A stretch of DNA of 56,103 nt from Acidimicrobiaceae bacterium (GCA_003142095.1 PLON01000041.1:5946-62048), one strand, 5' to 3'; shown: positions 26,899 through 35,862, counted from the first letter of the stretch. Program-made: numbers and translations. Notes: generated by a model not told the origin, from the sequence alone.

Positions 26899-27602
26899 TA
26901 GTAGAGGCGACTCGCGAGCCGACGACGGTACGACACGTAACGCGGGTCCTCGGGGCCCAGCGCGTCGAGCATCTCGAGCAGCTGGTCCTTCGACGGTTCA
27001 TTCGTTGAGGACTGCTCGAGCAAATGCTCGAGGGTGAGATCTAAATCGCCATCCAGTCGCACTCCGCTTCGTTGCAAACGAAGTCGAGCGAGGATGGTCT
27101 TTGCGTCGAGCACGTGCGCGAATGGGGTAAGGAGCGCCTCGGCTTCGTCGAGTCGGTCCTCTTGACGTAAAAAGTCACCGAGTGCGACGACGGCGTCAAC
27201 GTTGCTCGGATCGAGTTCGAGTGCCGCGCGCAAGGACTCTTCGTCGCCCGCGTTCACCAACTGATCGACGATCGATGCACCCGGCGCTAGACGTTCGACG
27301 AATTCGCGTACCTGAGCCTCGGGCAGGGCCCCCACGAAGGAGTCAACGACGGCGCCGTCCTTAATCGCGAAGACCGCGGGTATCGACTGCACCTGAAAGG
27401 CACGCGAGATGTCGGGATTCTGATCGACGTCAACTTTTGCGAGTTCGACCGACCCGCCGGTTTCACCAATCACCTTTTCGATGATCGGACTGAGTGTCGT
27501 ACAGGGCCCGCACCAGGTAGCCCACAGATCGACAACGACCGGCACGGTCTTCGATCGCTCAATAACGTCGCTCGCAAACGTGGCGTCCGTGACATCTTTC
27601 AC
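26898..27602 (-). CDS. thioredoxin-domain protein with TPR tail (YbbN/CnoX-like)
   Basis: A 234-residue protein with an N-terminal thioredoxin domain containing DLWATWCGPCTTLSP and the cis-proline region SIPAVFAIKDG. A C-terminal half with tetratricopeptide character (ALELDPSNVDAVVALGDFL) follows. This layout is that of YbbN/CnoX, a chaperone-redox protein acting on unfolded clients. The start is GTG at 27602; a longer open frame to 27890 overlaps the divergent kinase gene and is rejected. It heads the unit with folP2-like and holA. Confidence 0.87.
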   Translation of the reverse strand: MKDVTDATFASDVIERSKTVPVVVDLWATWCGPCTTLSPIIEKVIGETGGSVELAKVDVDQNPDISRAFQVQSIPAVFAIKDGAVVDSFVGALPEAQVREFVERLAPGASIVDQLVNAGDEESLRAALELDPSNVDAVVALGDFLRQEDRLDEAEALLTPFAHVLDAKTILARLRLQRSGVRLDGDLDLTLEHLLEQSSTNEPSKDQLLEMLDALGPEDPRYVSYRRRLASRLY

Positions 27603-27669
27603 GAGCCTCAGCCTAACTGTCGCATCCGTTAAATGGAGAGGTCGCTGTTCGCTGTTAGCCTCGGCGACT

Positions 27670-28704
27670 ATGGGGATGGTGACGGGGATCAACGAAACCG
27701 GCGTCACGGCGTGGATGGTGGAGCACCTCGGCGCAATGGCTCCCCTTAACTTCGAACTCATCGCGGGCGGACGTTCTAACTTGACGTTTCGCGTGACCGA
27801 CGCCGCCGGCGCGACCTTCGCCTTACGCCGTCCCCCGATCAGCCACGTGCTGCCGACCGCCCACGACATGGTGCGCGAACACACGATCATTACCGCGCTT
27901 TACCCCCAGGGTGTACCCGTCGCGAGGCCACTCGGACTGTGCGTCGACCCCGAGGTGAACGAACGCCCCTTCTACGTCATGGAATTCGTCGAAGGTGCGA
28001 TTCTGCGCGACCGTGGCGAGGCGGAGACCACCTTCGACATCTCGACGAGATCCCTGATTGGCGAACATTTGGCCGCGACGCTCGCGCAAATGCACGACGT
28101 CGACGTTGAGACGGCGGGACTGTCGAACCTCGCGCGACACGATGGGTACATCGAACGCCAGATCAACCGCTGGCGCAGTCAGTTCGAACAAATGAAAGTT
28201 GAAGACGTCGATCACGAGAACATCGTCGAAGACGTCGGCGACCAACTCGCTCGATCGATTCCACGCCAGCAGCGCGTCGCGGTCGTGCATGGCGACTACC
28301 GACTCGACAACACGGTGTTGAACGAACGCGGCGAAGTACGCGCGATTCTCGACTGGGAGATCTGCACACTCGGTGATCCCGTGGCGGACCTCGGAACGTT
28401 GCTCTGTTACTGGGCCGAGCGAGGCGACGCGACGGAGTTTCTCCTCGGCGTGGCTCCCACGACGGCCGAGGGATTTATGAGTCGCGACGAGGTATTAAAG
28501 GCGTACGCGAACCACTCGAGTCTGGATCTCAGCAACGTTGCGTACTATCAAGCCTTCGGCTACTGGAAGTTGGCCTGCATCATGCAAGGGGTCTTCGCGC
28601 GATATCGCGCGGGAGCGACCGCGGGCGACCAGGGCAGCGTTGACGCCTATCCCGCATATATCGCGTTGCTCGCCGAGACGGCGAAGCGAACTTTGGAGAA
28701 CTGA
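27670..28704 (+). CDS. APH-like phosphotransferase (ACAD10/11 kinase type)
   Basis: A protein of 344 residues with the aminoglycoside-phosphotransferase fold. The catalytic loop is VVHGDYRLDNTVLNE and the metal-binding motif is ILDWEICTLGDPVADLG. N-terminal GGRSNLTFRV and VPVARPL match the ACAD10/11-like group, which phosphorylates hydroxyacyl groups in acyl-CoA catabolism. An antibiotic role is unlikely. Starts at 27670 (ATG), 27676 (ATG) and 27679 (GTG) are all possible. The stop shares a base with the next start (TGATG), so the two genes form an operon. Confidence 0.87.
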   Translation: MGMVTGINETGVTAWMVEHLGAMAPLNFELIAGGRSNLTFRVTDAAGATFALRRPPISHVLPTAHDMVREHTIITALYPQGVPVARPLGLCVDPEVNERPFYVMEFVEGAILRDRGEAETTFDISTRSLIGEHLAATLAQMHDVDVETAGLSNLARHDGYIERQINRWRSQFEQMKVEDVDHENIVEDVGDQLARSIPRQQRVAVVHGDYRLDNTVLNERGEVRAILDWEICTLGDPVADLGTLLCYWAERGDATEFLLGVAPTTAEGFMSRDEVLKAYANHSSLDLSNVAYYQAFGYWKLACIMQGVFARYRAGATAGDQGSVDAYPAYIALLAETAKRTLEN

Positions 28705-29585
28705 TGGACGACGAAATCTACGACCGCATCATCTTCTTGGCCGACCCCGACCTCAACGAGCCCGTGCTCGTGATCGGACTCGAGGGATGGATCGACGCAG
28801 GGATCGCCGCGAGCACCGCAATCTCCACGATGCTGGAGACCATCCCGACTGAAGTGCTCGCCACATTCGACACCGAGTACTTCATCGATCAGCGGGCCCG
28901 TCGTCCGCTCGCGCGCATCGTCGACGGCGTGACGACGGAACTCACGTGGCCGGAAATTCAACTGCGGTACGGACGAGACGGCGACGGTGCGGATGTGCTC
29001 TTTCTCGTCGGACCCGAGCCTGACTTTCACTGGAGCGACTTCGTCGACGTCGTCACCGACGCGGCCGGGCGTTTTGACGTGCGACTGGTCGTCGGACTGG
29101 GCGCCTTTCCCGCGCCCACGCCGCACACGCGGCCCATTCGGGTCATCGGCACGGCTCCGGCGTCGAGCGCGCACCTCCTGACCTCGGTCGGGTCGGTGTC
29201 AGGTGATCTCCAAGTGCCCGCCGGCATTGGCACGGCATTGGAACTTGGATTCGCCGAAGTAGACATGGACATCATCACGCTTTGGGCTCGCGTGCCGCAC
29301 TACGTTGCCTCAATGCCTTACCCCCAAGCGGCGGCGGCACTCATCGACGGTCTCGCGCGCATGTCAGGACTCACGCTTGACGCCGGCAACTTGCGGGCGG
29401 CGGCGGATGAAGCGCGCCAGCGCGTCGACGATCTCGTGACGAACAATCCCGATCATTCGACCATGGTCGAACGTCTCGAAGCCGCGGCCGATGAGACGGA
29501 AGGTACATCGCTCGGCGAAGAGCTTCCCAGTGGCGACGAACTCGCGGCGGAACTTGAGCGGTTCCTGCGCGGCGAGGCCAATTAG
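28704..29585 (+). CDS. PAC2-family protein
   Basis: A 293-residue protein of the PAC2 (proteasome assembly chaperone-like) family, widespread in Actinobacteria. Recognisable segments are PVLVIGLEGWIDAG near the N-terminus, VLFLVGPEPDFHW, and RVPHYVASMPYPQAAAALI followed by a helical C-terminus. Its molecular role in bacteria is not established, and no proteasome genes are visible here. It follows the kinase gene with a one-base overlap. Confidence 0.88.
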   Translation: MDDEIYDRIIFLADPDLNEPVLVIGLEGWIDAGIAASTAISTMLETIPTEVLATFDTEYFIDQRARRPLARIVDGVTTELTWPEIQLRYGRDGDGADVLFLVGPEPDFHWSDFVDVVTDAAGRFDVRLVVGLGAFPAPTPHTRPIRVIGTAPASSAHLLTSVGSVSGDLQVPAGIGTALELGFAEVDMDIITLWARVPHYVASMPYPQAAAALIDGLARMSGLTLDAGNLRAAADEARQRVDDLVTNNPDHSTMVERLEAAADETEGTSLGEELPSGDELAAELERFLRGEAN

Positions 29586-30164
29586 CTAGCTCGCGTCAAC
29601 GTCACTTTCGATTCGCAGTCCAAGTCCCAGCGCGTAGCCGTCAAGATAGAGCGCACTGTCGTTTTGACGTGGGTGGCGATCGGCGAGCTCGTAAAACTTG
29701 GCCGAGTGATCGGCTTCTTGCAGGTGCGCGAGTTCGTGCACCAACACCGCGTCGATCACCCACTCCGGGCACTGACGAAGTCGACTCGACACGCGGATCT
29801 CTCGCGTTCCTGGAGAACACGACGCCCAACGGGCCTGCTGGTTGGTAACCCAGCGCACCGAGACCGGCAGAATACCGTCGTTGTAGAGTTCGGCGAGAAC
29901 GTGCGCCCGCTCTTCGAGAGCGCCGTCTCCCCCGGCGTTCTGGGGACGCTGCGTGAGGAGACGTTCCACCAACTCGTCCACGAAGGCGCGCCGTTCGCGA
30001 CCGCGTACGCGCGCGGGGATCTGCACCACGATGCGACTCCCCGACCAGTGCGCGTTACCCGTCTTCTTCCGTCGCGTCGACGCGCGAATCTCCACTTCCG
30101 GTCGGTCGAAGCGCGGTGGCTCGATGGTGATCTGCGTCTCGCTCGACGCTGAGCTCTTCGCCAT
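29586..30164 (-). CDS. YgjP-like zinc metallopeptidase
   Basis: A 192-residue protein with the zinc-binding HELAH motif in VLVHELAHLQEADHSAKF and the preceding RWASCSPGTREIRVSSRLRQ. This is the pattern of the YgjP/WLM (DUF45) metallopeptidase-like family. The N-terminal half contains a basic R/K-rich strand (ASTRRKKTGNAHWSG). Substrates are unknown. Its ATG shares one base with the leuS stop (TAATG), implying translation after leuS. The plus-strand PAC2 gene converges and ends one base away. Confidence 0.87.
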   Translation of the reverse strand: MAKSSASSETQITIEPPRFDRPEVEIRASTRRKKTGNAHWSGSRIVVQIPARVRGRERRAFVDELVERLLTQRPQNAGGDGALEERAHVLAELYNDGILPVSVRWVTNQQARWASCSPGTREIRVSSRLRQCPEWVIDAVLVHELAHLQEADHSAKFYELADRHPRQNDSALYLDGYALGLGLRIESDVDAS

Positions 30165-32632
30165 TAGAGAATTATGTTCACCAGTCGAGGCGGACGAGCG
30201 ACGACGCGCGTGGGCGTCGCACCATTGAGAGCCGCAGCGATGTCGGCGTCGGCGAGAGCAGCTGCGGTAGCGTCGTCGTCGCTAATTGACGGCGCGACTA
30301 ACACACGGGCCTTCACCTTGCCGTTGACCTGAACGACCATCGTGACCTCGGCCTCAGCTACAAGCGCGGGGTCGGCGACGGGCCACGACAACAGGTGCAC
30401 GCTCGGCTGGTCGGGATGACGTTCTTCCCAGAGTTCGGCCGTGATGTGTGGGGTCATTGGCGCCAGCAGCTTCGCCATGATGTCGAGGGACTCCTCGAGC
30501 GTCGAAGGTGCGATGCCGTGTTCGCTGCGCGCCGCTTTCGAGACGGTGTTCAACAACTCCATGATGGCGGCGACCGCGGTGTTGTAGCTCCATCGCTCGA
30601 AGTCGTGGGTTACGCGCGCGATGGTGCGGTGCGCCGCTTGGCGAACGGCGAAGTCTGATTCATCCTCGACGTCATGGAAATTCACGTCATAGTGGTTCCA
30701 GAGTCGGTAAAAACGGTCGATGAAGCGCCCGCACCCGTCGATGACGTCGAGGGTCTGATCGGTCCAGTCGAGATCGTCGCCGGGCGGACCTGCGAAGAGG
30801 TGAAAGAGGCGAAGACCGTCGGCGCCGACCGTTCCGTAGAAGGCTTCGGGGGTGACGAGGTTGCCCTTGGACTTCGACATCTTGGAACCCGACAAGCGAA
30901 TCATGCCCTGAGTGAAGAGACGCTGGAAGGGCTCGCGCGGCAGTCCCGTAGCGAGGCCGACATCGTTCAATGCTTTCAAGTAGAACCTCGCGTACATGAG
31001 GTGAAGGATCGCGTGTTCGATGCCGCCGATGTACTGATTGACCGGCATCCACTTTGCCGCTTGCGCGGGATCGAAGGCCTTGTCGGGAGTAAAGGGATCC
31101 GCGAAACGCAAGTAGTACCACGAGGAGTCGGTAAAGGTGTCCATGGTGTCGGTCTCGCGGCGCGCGCGCTTTCCACATTTCGGACACGTCGTGTAGAGAA
31201 AGCCTTCGTGAGTGGCGAGCGGTGACTGACCGGTCTGGTCCATCGTGACGTCATCCGGTGCCAGGACGGGAAGTTGTTCGTTCGGGACCGGGACAATGCC
31301 GTCATCATCGCAGTAGACAACAGGAATGGGACAACCCCAGAAACGCTGGCGCGAGACCAACCAGTCGCGCAAGCGATAGTTGACCTTCGCGACGCCGTTC
31401 GCGTGACTAAGGAGGTACTCCGCCGCCTTGGCTTTTGCTTCGGTGACGTTGAGCCCATCCAAGAATCCAGAGTTAATGTGCGGCCCATCACCGGTGTACA
31501 CATCACCGTCGAATCCTTCGGGCGGTTGCACGGTGCGCACGACCGGTAGCCCGTGCACCTTCGCGAACTCGTAGTCTCGTTCGTCTTCACCCGGCACGGC
31601 CATGATCGCACCGGTGCCGTAGTTACCGAGCACGTAGTCGGCCACGTAGACCGGTACGCGCTCGCTCGTGAAGGGGTTCGTCACGTAACTACCGGTGAAG
31701 GCGCCACGCTTCTCCGCGGCCACGCCCTCGCTCGACGACGACGTGCGCTCTATCTCGCTGATGGACGTGGCGCGAGCGACGATCTCCTCGACGCGTAGAC
31801 GCTCGTTGTCCGTCGTGAGGAGCGCCAGCATGGGGTGCTCAGGCGCGACGACCGCGTAGGTGACGCCAAAGCCGGTGTCGGGTCGTGTCGTAAACACCCG
31901 CAGCGCCTTCGAAGGATCGTACGTGAGAGGTAGGTCGAACTCGACGCCTTCACTGCGCCCAATCCAGTTGCGTTGCATGGTCTTCACGCGTTCGGGCCAC
32001 TCGAGGTCGTCGAGACTGGTAAGGAGTTCTTCGGCGTAGTCCGTGATCTTGAAGAACCACTGCTCGAGTAAGCGTCGCATGACGAGATCGCCCGAGCGCT
32101 CGCACGTCCCGTCGGCGAGGACCTGTTCGTTCGCGAGGACGGTCTTGCATCCCGGGCACCAGTTGACCTGCGCCTCGGCGCGGTACGCGAGACCCGCTTC
32201 CAAGAACGCTAGGAATATTGTCTGAGACCACCGAATGTACTCGGGGTCGTGGCTGTAGACCTCGCGGCGCCAGTCATAGACGGCCCCGAGGCGTCGAACC
32301 GAGGTCTTGAGCTCGTGCATCCGGGCTTCGGTGAAGAGGCGCGGGTGACTTCCGGCCTTGATGGCGGCGTTCTCCGCCGGGAGACCAAAGGAGTCAAAGC
32401 CGTACGGCGACAGGACGGCTTTGCCGAGCATGGTCTGATAGCGCACCACGAGATCACCGAAGACGTAGTTACGCACGTGACCCTGGTGGGCCGCCCCTGA
32501 CGGGTAGGGGTACATGCAGAGGGCGTAGAAACGCTCGCGGGGGTCGTCGTTATCGACTTCGTAGGTGCCGTCATCCAGCCAGCGCGCTTGCCACTTCTCC
32601 TCGATGACGGTCACGTCAAATGGGCGGCTCAT
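30164..32632 (-). CDS. leuS: leucyl-tRNA synthetase
   Basis: Class I synthetase charging tRNA-Leu. The 822-residue protein has the HIGH-equivalent motif in YPYPSGAAHQGHVRNY, a CP1 editing domain (about residues 220-400, with TRPDTGFGVTYAVVAPEHP), and KMSKSKGN in SGSKMSKSKGNLVTPE. An anticodon-binding and C-terminal domain follow. Zinc-type cysteines appear in NWCPGCKTVLANEQV and CPKCGKRARRE. Length fits bacterial LeuRS. Confidence 0.97.
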   Translation of the reverse strand: MSRPFDVTVIEEKWQARWLDDGTYEVDNDDPRERFYALCMYPYPSGAAHQGHVRNYVFGDLVVRYQTMLGKAVLSPYGFDSFGLPAENAAIKAGSHPRLFTEARMHELKTSVRRLGAVYDWRREVYSHDPEYIRWSQTIFLAFLEAGLAYRAEAQVNWCPGCKTVLANEQVLADGTCERSGDLVMRRLLEQWFFKITDYAEELLTSLDDLEWPERVKTMQRNWIGRSEGVEFDLPLTYDPSKALRVFTTRPDTGFGVTYAVVAPEHPMLALLTTDNERLRVEEIVARATSISEIERTSSSSEGVAAEKRGAFTGSYVTNPFTSERVPVYVADYVLGNYGTGAIMAVPGEDERDYEFAKVHGLPVVRTVQPPEGFDGDVYTGDGPHINSGFLDGLNVTEAKAKAAEYLLSHANGVAKVNYRLRDWLVSRQRFWGCPIPVVYCDDDGIVPVPNEQLPVLAPDDVTMDQTGQSPLATHEGFLYTTCPKCGKRARRETDTMDTFTDSSWYYLRFADPFTPDKAFDPAQAAKWMPVNQYIGGIEHAILHLMYARFYLKALNDVGLATGLPREPFQRLFTQGMIRLSGSKMSKSKGNLVTPEAFYGTVGADGLRLFHLFAGPPGDDLDWTDQTLDVIDGCGRFIDRFYRLWNHYDVNFHDVEDESDFAVRQAAHRTIARVTHDFERWSYNTAVAAIMELLNTVSKAARSEHGIAPSTLEESLDIMAKLLAPMTPHITAELWEERHPDQPSVHLLSWPVADPALVAEAEVTMVVQVNGKVKARVLVAPSISDDDATAAALADADIAAALNGATPTRVVARPPRLVNIIL

Positions 32633-32682
32633 TACAACATTCTAGGGAAAATTGGCCCTAACCTCTCTCGCAAGGGAGAGCG

Positions 32683-33375
32683 ATGGCAGAGCCAAACTAC
32701 GTATTGGTACACGGGGCGTGGGGCGGCGCGTGGGTCTGGCGCGACGTGGGATCCGAACTCACCCGTCGAGGCGTGTCGTGGACCGCAGTCGACCTGCCCT
32801 CATCCACTCATGGCGCCCATCCCAATACGTATCTCGCGGACGACGCCAACGAAGTTGTCGCCGTCGCGAACCTCGAAGGTCCCGTCGTGCTGGTCGGACA
32901 TAGCTACGGCGGCGCCGTGATCACGGAAGCCGCGGAAGATGTCACGAACCTTGAGCGACTGGTCTACGTCGCGGCTTTGGTCCCGTTGCTCGGCGAAAGC
33001 GCGACCGAAGCAACCCGTGAGGTGCACGTTCGAACCCTGCTCGACAAAGCGATTCAGGTCGACAGCGAGTACGCCACTCTCGAACCCACGCTCGCCAAAA
33101 AAGCCCTCTACCAGGACTGCACTGAGGAGACGGCGGACTGGGCTGTCAGACAGCTCACGGCCCAAACGCTTGCCAGTTTTCGCAGCCCGCGCAGTGCGTT
33201 CGATGTCGACGTCCCCTCGTACTACGTTCGCTGCACGCTCGACAACGCGATTGATATGAGCATTCAGGAATTAATGGCGGCGAGGTGTCGCGAATTCTCG
33301 ACTCTCGAAAGCGGACATTCGCCCATGTTCTCGATGCCCGAGGCGCTCTGTGACCTTATTCTTACGACTGCGTGA
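32683..33375 (+). CDS. alpha/beta hydrolase
   Basis: A 230-residue alpha/beta-hydrolase with the oxyanion-hole region VLVHGAWGGAWVW, the nucleophile elbow VVLVGHSYGGAV, and the catalytic histidine in LESGHSPMFSMPEAL. It resembles the EstA/salicylate-esterase-like group of about 230-residue hydrolases. The substrate is unknown. GGGAGAG lies 4 bases before the ATG. It overlaps the MmcQ/YjbR gene by 4 bases. Confidence 0.9.
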   Translation: MAEPNYVLVHGAWGGAWVWRDVGSELTRRGVSWTAVDLPSSTHGAHPNTYLADDANEVVAVANLEGPVVLVGHSYGGAVITEAAEDVTNLERLVYVAALVPLLGESATEATREVHVRTLLDKAIQVDSEYATLEPTLAKKALYQDCTEETADWAVRQLTAQTLASFRSPRSAFDVDVPSYYVRCTLDNAIDMSIQELMAARCREFSTLESGHSPMFSMPEALCDLILTTA

Positions 33376-33761
33376 AGTCTGAGCACAAGATGAAGACTGG
33401 GGCCATCGCGACGTATCTCATGCGATATCCGGAGACTAGTGAGGAGCAGTCCTTCGGTCCCAACGTCGACGTCTACAAAGTGGCGGGCAAGGTCTTCGCC
33501 ATCGTGTCGCCGGAGGAAGAACCGTCCTCCATTTCTCTGAAGTGTGACCCCGTGATCGCACTCGAGTTACGAGAGGAGTACGACGCAGTAACTCCCGGCT
33601 ACCACCTCAACAAGGATCATTGGAACACCATCGTGTTGAACGACAGCGTGCCAGATAGAGAACTAAAGAAAATGATTGCGCATTCGTACGAGCAGGTCAT
33701 CGCGGGACTGCCGAAAGTGCTCCGACTTCGGATATCGCACGTCGATCGGCCCCGCGTCTAA
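33372..33761 (+). CDS. MmcQ/YjbR-family DNA-binding-fold protein
   Basis: A 129-residue protein of the MmcQ/YjbR (CyaY-like fold) family. It shows the pattern VYKVAGKVFAIVSPEE, ISLKCDPVIALELREEY, GYHLNKDHWNTIVLN and a C-terminal helix HSYEQVIAGLP. The function of the family is unclear despite its name. The GTG start overlaps the hydrolase stop as GTGA. It is the last backbone gene before the tRNA-Ala integration site. Confidence 0.87.
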   Translation: MKSEHKMKTGAIATYLMRYPETSEEQSFGPNVDVYKVAGKVFAIVSPEEEPSSISLKCDPVIALELREEYDAVTPGYHLNKDHWNTIVLNDSVPDRELKKMIAHSYEQVIAGLPKVLRLRISHVDRPRV

Positions 33762-33820
33762 CGGCTTCACCGCCAACTCTCCAATTTCCTTCGGCTGCTA
33801 CGATGGAAATCCGCGGCGCC

Positions 33821-33893
33821 GGGGGTATAGCTCAGCTGGTAGAGCACTTGCATGGCATGCAAGGGGTCAGGAGTTCGAATCTCCTTACCTCCA
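33821..33893 (+). tRNA. tRNA-Ala (anticodon GGC), integration target
   Basis: A full cloverleaf with acceptor strands GGGGGTA and TACCTCC, anticodon stem CTTGC/GCAAG with loop ATGGCAT (anticodon GGC), and T-arm GGAG-TTCGAAT-CTCC. The discriminator A is followed by CGA, so CCA is not encoded. The gene's 3' half is duplicated at 46063-46105, which marks it as the attachment site of the adjoining integrative element. Confidence 0.95.
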
Positions 33894-33894
33894 C
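33852..33894. repeat. attL: tRNA-Ala 3' half
   Basis: Left copy of the 43-base attachment repeat. It runs from the anticodon loop (ATGGCATGC) to the base after the discriminator (CTCCAC). It differs from the right copy at two T-stem bases that pair with each other. Confidence 0.88.
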
Positions 33895-33901
33895 GAATCA
33901 G

Positions 33902-33936
33902 AAGCCGTATTTTAAAGGGCTTTTCGAGTTTTTCTA
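33902..33936 (+). terminator. possible terminator after tRNA-Ala
   Basis: A small hairpin, AAGCC and GGCTT with an 11-base AT-rich loop, is followed by TTCGAG and a run of T residues. The stem is short, so this is tentative. It would end the tRNA transcript before the integrase gene. Confidence 0.4.
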
Positions 33937-33964
33937 ATTTCAGATCTGGTCTCCGCGACCGTTG

Positions 33965-33986
33965 TGTAAGCAACCATGTAAGCAAC
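33965..33986 (+). repeat. left pair of putative integrase arm sites
   Basis: TGTAAGCAAC occurs twice with a 12-base period, between the tRNA and the integrase start. The same decamer pair with the same spacing recurs near the right end at 45937-45958. Location and pairing are what arm-type sites of tyrosine integrases look like; binding is inferred. Confidence 0.6.
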
Positions 33987-33997
33987 GGCGGAAACTG

Positions 33998-35143
33998 ATG
34001 GCGCACAAACGCGGAAACGGCGAAGGATCGATCTATCGACGAGAAGTCGACGGACGTTGGATTGGCTCGATCGTGATCGGCTTTACCTCTTCTGGTCAGC
34101 AACGCCGAAGGACGGTCAGCGCAGCGACTCGTCGCGAAGCGGTCGAGAAACTCTCACGGCTCCAGGGCGACATCAGAGATGGTCTCGTAGCAACCGAACA
34201 GTCGATTACCCTGAGCGAGCTTGTTCAGCGCTGGCACGATGACGTCCTAAGACACCAGGTTCAAGAATCGGCAAGTTCGAACTATCTCAGTATCGCCAGA
34301 AACCACCTCTTGCCATCGCTGGGAAAGAAGAAACTCTCTGATTTAACTCCGGTCCACATCGATCATCTGTTGGCACAAAAAATTGAGGAGGGCTTGGCGC
34401 CTTCGACCGTGCGACGAGTCCGAGCAGTTCTCTCTCAAGCGCTCGACCAGGCCATGCGCTGGGGTTACGTGAATCGCAACATAGCCGCGCTGTCGCGCTC
34501 TCCTAAAGTCCCTCGAGCAGAGGGGCGCACTCTGTCCCCGGAACAGGCCAGGAAGTTCCTCGACGTGCTCCAGGGACATCGCAACGAAGCTCTCTACGCC
34601 CTGATGCTCTCAACGGGTCTTCGGCGAGGCGAGGCGCTGGGTCTGAAGTGGACTGACCTTGACGAGGTTGAAGGCATCCTCCGCGTTACTCGCCAACTGC
34701 GCCGGGCCGATGCCGGTCTGGTGGTGGTTGACACCAAAACCGCACTGAGCCGTCGAGGAGTCAACCTGGCGGCCCCCATGATTGAGTTGCTCGAGGCACG
34801 CCGAAAGATCCAGAGGGCCGAATTCGAGGCACTCGGGAGGGAGAGCGTCACATCTGATTTCATTTTCACCTCTTCGACAGGCACACCCCTCGATCCCCGA
34901 AATCTTTTGAGGGAATTCAAGGGTCTGTGCAAAAAGGCGGGTCTCGGAGATTGGCATGTTCACGAACTTCGTCATTCGGCGGCGAGTTTGATGCTGGCGC
35001 AGGGGGTGGCGCTCCAGGTGGTAAGCCGAGTACTCGGACACGCTTCAATCCGCATGACCGCAGATGTCTACGGCCACGTGCTGGCGCCGGATCGAGCGTC
35101 TGCCGCGGAGGCTCTCGGAGCAATTCTCTGGACAGCGGAATAA
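33998..35143 (+). CDS. int: tyrosine recombinase / integrase
   Basis: A 381-residue site-specific recombinase. The N-terminal arm-binding domain starts AHKRGNGEGSIYRREVDGRW. A core-binding SAM-like domain follows (about 65-150, LSELVQRWHDDVLR). The catalytic domain has Arg in LSTGLRRGEALGLKW, the HxLRH box in WHVHELRHSAASLML, a late His in LGHASIRMTADVYGHV, and the Tyr in that same segment. The ATG at 33998 matches homologue starts; an earlier GTG at 33962 would put the arm repeats inside the gene. It lies 104 bases from the tRNA-Ala and should catalyse integration there. Confidence 0.93.
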   Translation: MAHKRGNGEGSIYRREVDGRWIGSIVIGFTSSGQQRRRTVSAATRREAVEKLSRLQGDIRDGLVATEQSITLSELVQRWHDDVLRHQVQESASSNYLSIARNHLLPSLGKKKLSDLTPVHIDHLLAQKIEEGLAPSTVRRVRAVLSQALDQAMRWGYVNRNIAALSRSPKVPRAEGRTLSPEQARKFLDVLQGHRNEALYALMLSTGLRRGEALGLKWTDLDEVEGILRVTRQLRRADAGLVVVDTKTALSRRGVNLAAPMIELLEARRKIQRAEFEALGRESVTSDFIFTSSTGTPLDPRNLLREFKGLCKKAGLGDWHVHELRHSAASLMLAQGVALQVVSRVLGHASIRMTADVYGHVLAPDRASAAEALGAILWTAE

Positions 35144-35145
35144 GG

Positions 35146-35354
35146 AATTCTCAACCCTCAATCGAGGCTTTGATACGGTTGATGGCATCATTTACCGCTC
35201 ATCGAAAGATGAGTCCGGGGTTTGCTACGTCTTGTTTGTCACAAATGAAGAATGTGCAGACGCCGTCGATAACTGGATAAACGACCCCAAGTCCCGTCTA
35301 GGGCTTGTACCGTCTTCGTTGGCGACGTCAACTGGACTTTCGCACCTGAATTAG
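35146..35354 (+). pseudogene. possible RES-domain-like C-terminal fragment
   Basis: After the integrase stop, another frame encodes about 69 protein-like residues including DGIIYRSSKDESGVCYVLFV and WINDPKSRLGL, ending at a TAG. The GIIYRSS...CYVLF pattern resembles the end of RES-domain NAD-degrading toxins, but the rest of such a protein is absent. There is no good start of its own. I treat it as a remnant; the assignment is weak. Confidence 0.3.
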
Positions 35355-35391
35355 TGGACGTTTCTTATGGACGGGACTGCAGTCGTTTTGA

Positions 35392-35420
35392 TTGACAGTT
35401 TTGTCCACAGTTTGTATACC
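35392..35420 (+). promoter_or_regulatory. sigma70-like promoter match
   Basis: A perfect TTGACA is followed after 17 bases by TATACC. No convincing plus-strand gene follows, so the transcript would run antisense to the small membrane-protein gene and then to the RHS gene. It could be a chance match or an antisense RNA promoter. Confidence 0.35.
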
Positions 35421-35490
35421 TTTCAAAGGACCCTGTCCTATTAGTGGATCAATTTGTGGGGCACAATAACCTCAGCTGTAACAGCGACCA

Positions 35491-35862
35491 TCAACTGCGG
35501 TCCATTCCTCCGGCCTTGGCACCATTCGTTCGGCACCATTGATCAAATTTCTCCTCATTTGATGGTGGATCATTCCAGCCCACTTTCACCCCTAAGTACG
35601 CTCCTGCGGCCTTATGAAAGCGGTGGAGATGCAGTTCGGCAGAAACGAAAACGAGAATTTGAATGGCCACTAAGACGAATCCGGCAATGTGCAAGGCCGG
35701 TACCCCGTAGACACTCGCAACGATAAACGCCGCAAGCCAAGTTGGCGTTATCGCTAGAAAACTAATTCCCAATTCAAGCGCTCTCAGGTAATGCTCGGCA
35801 GCGGTACTGCCGCATCGGCGAGTCCAGACGGCTTGAAATCGGGAGCCAACTGTCCCTAACAA
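35491..35862 (-). CDS. small membrane protein, candidate immunity partner of the RHS protein
   Basis: A 123-residue protein, family not recognised. A basic N-terminus is followed by two closely spaced hydrophobic segments (about residues 31-50 and 54-74, including LGISFLAITPTWLAAFIVAS and IAGFVLVAIQILVFVSAELH). A soluble tail ends near NDPPSNEEKFDQWCRTNG. The only usable start is a TTG at 35862. It lies 36 bases downstream of the RHS gene on the same strand, the place where immunity genes of RHS toxins sit. The immunity role is inference from position and the presence of membrane helices. Confidence 0.55.
   Translation of the reverse strand: MLGTVGSRFQAVWTRRCGSTAAEHYLRALELGISFLAITPTWLAAFIVASVYGVPALHIAGFVLVAIQILVFVSAELHLHRFHKAAGAYLGVKVGWNDPPSNEEKFDQWCRTNGAKAGGMDRS

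Noticed and set aside
27603-27890. N-terminal extension of the thioredoxin-TPR protein
   Set aside because: It would run into the divergent kinase gene. The GTG at 27602 fits thioredoxin-domain starts.
33767-34102. Minus-strand frame containing GGKEIRTPDPLHAM across tRNA-Ala
   Set aside because: The peptide is the reverse translation of the tRNA-Ala 3' half, a well-known annotation artefact.
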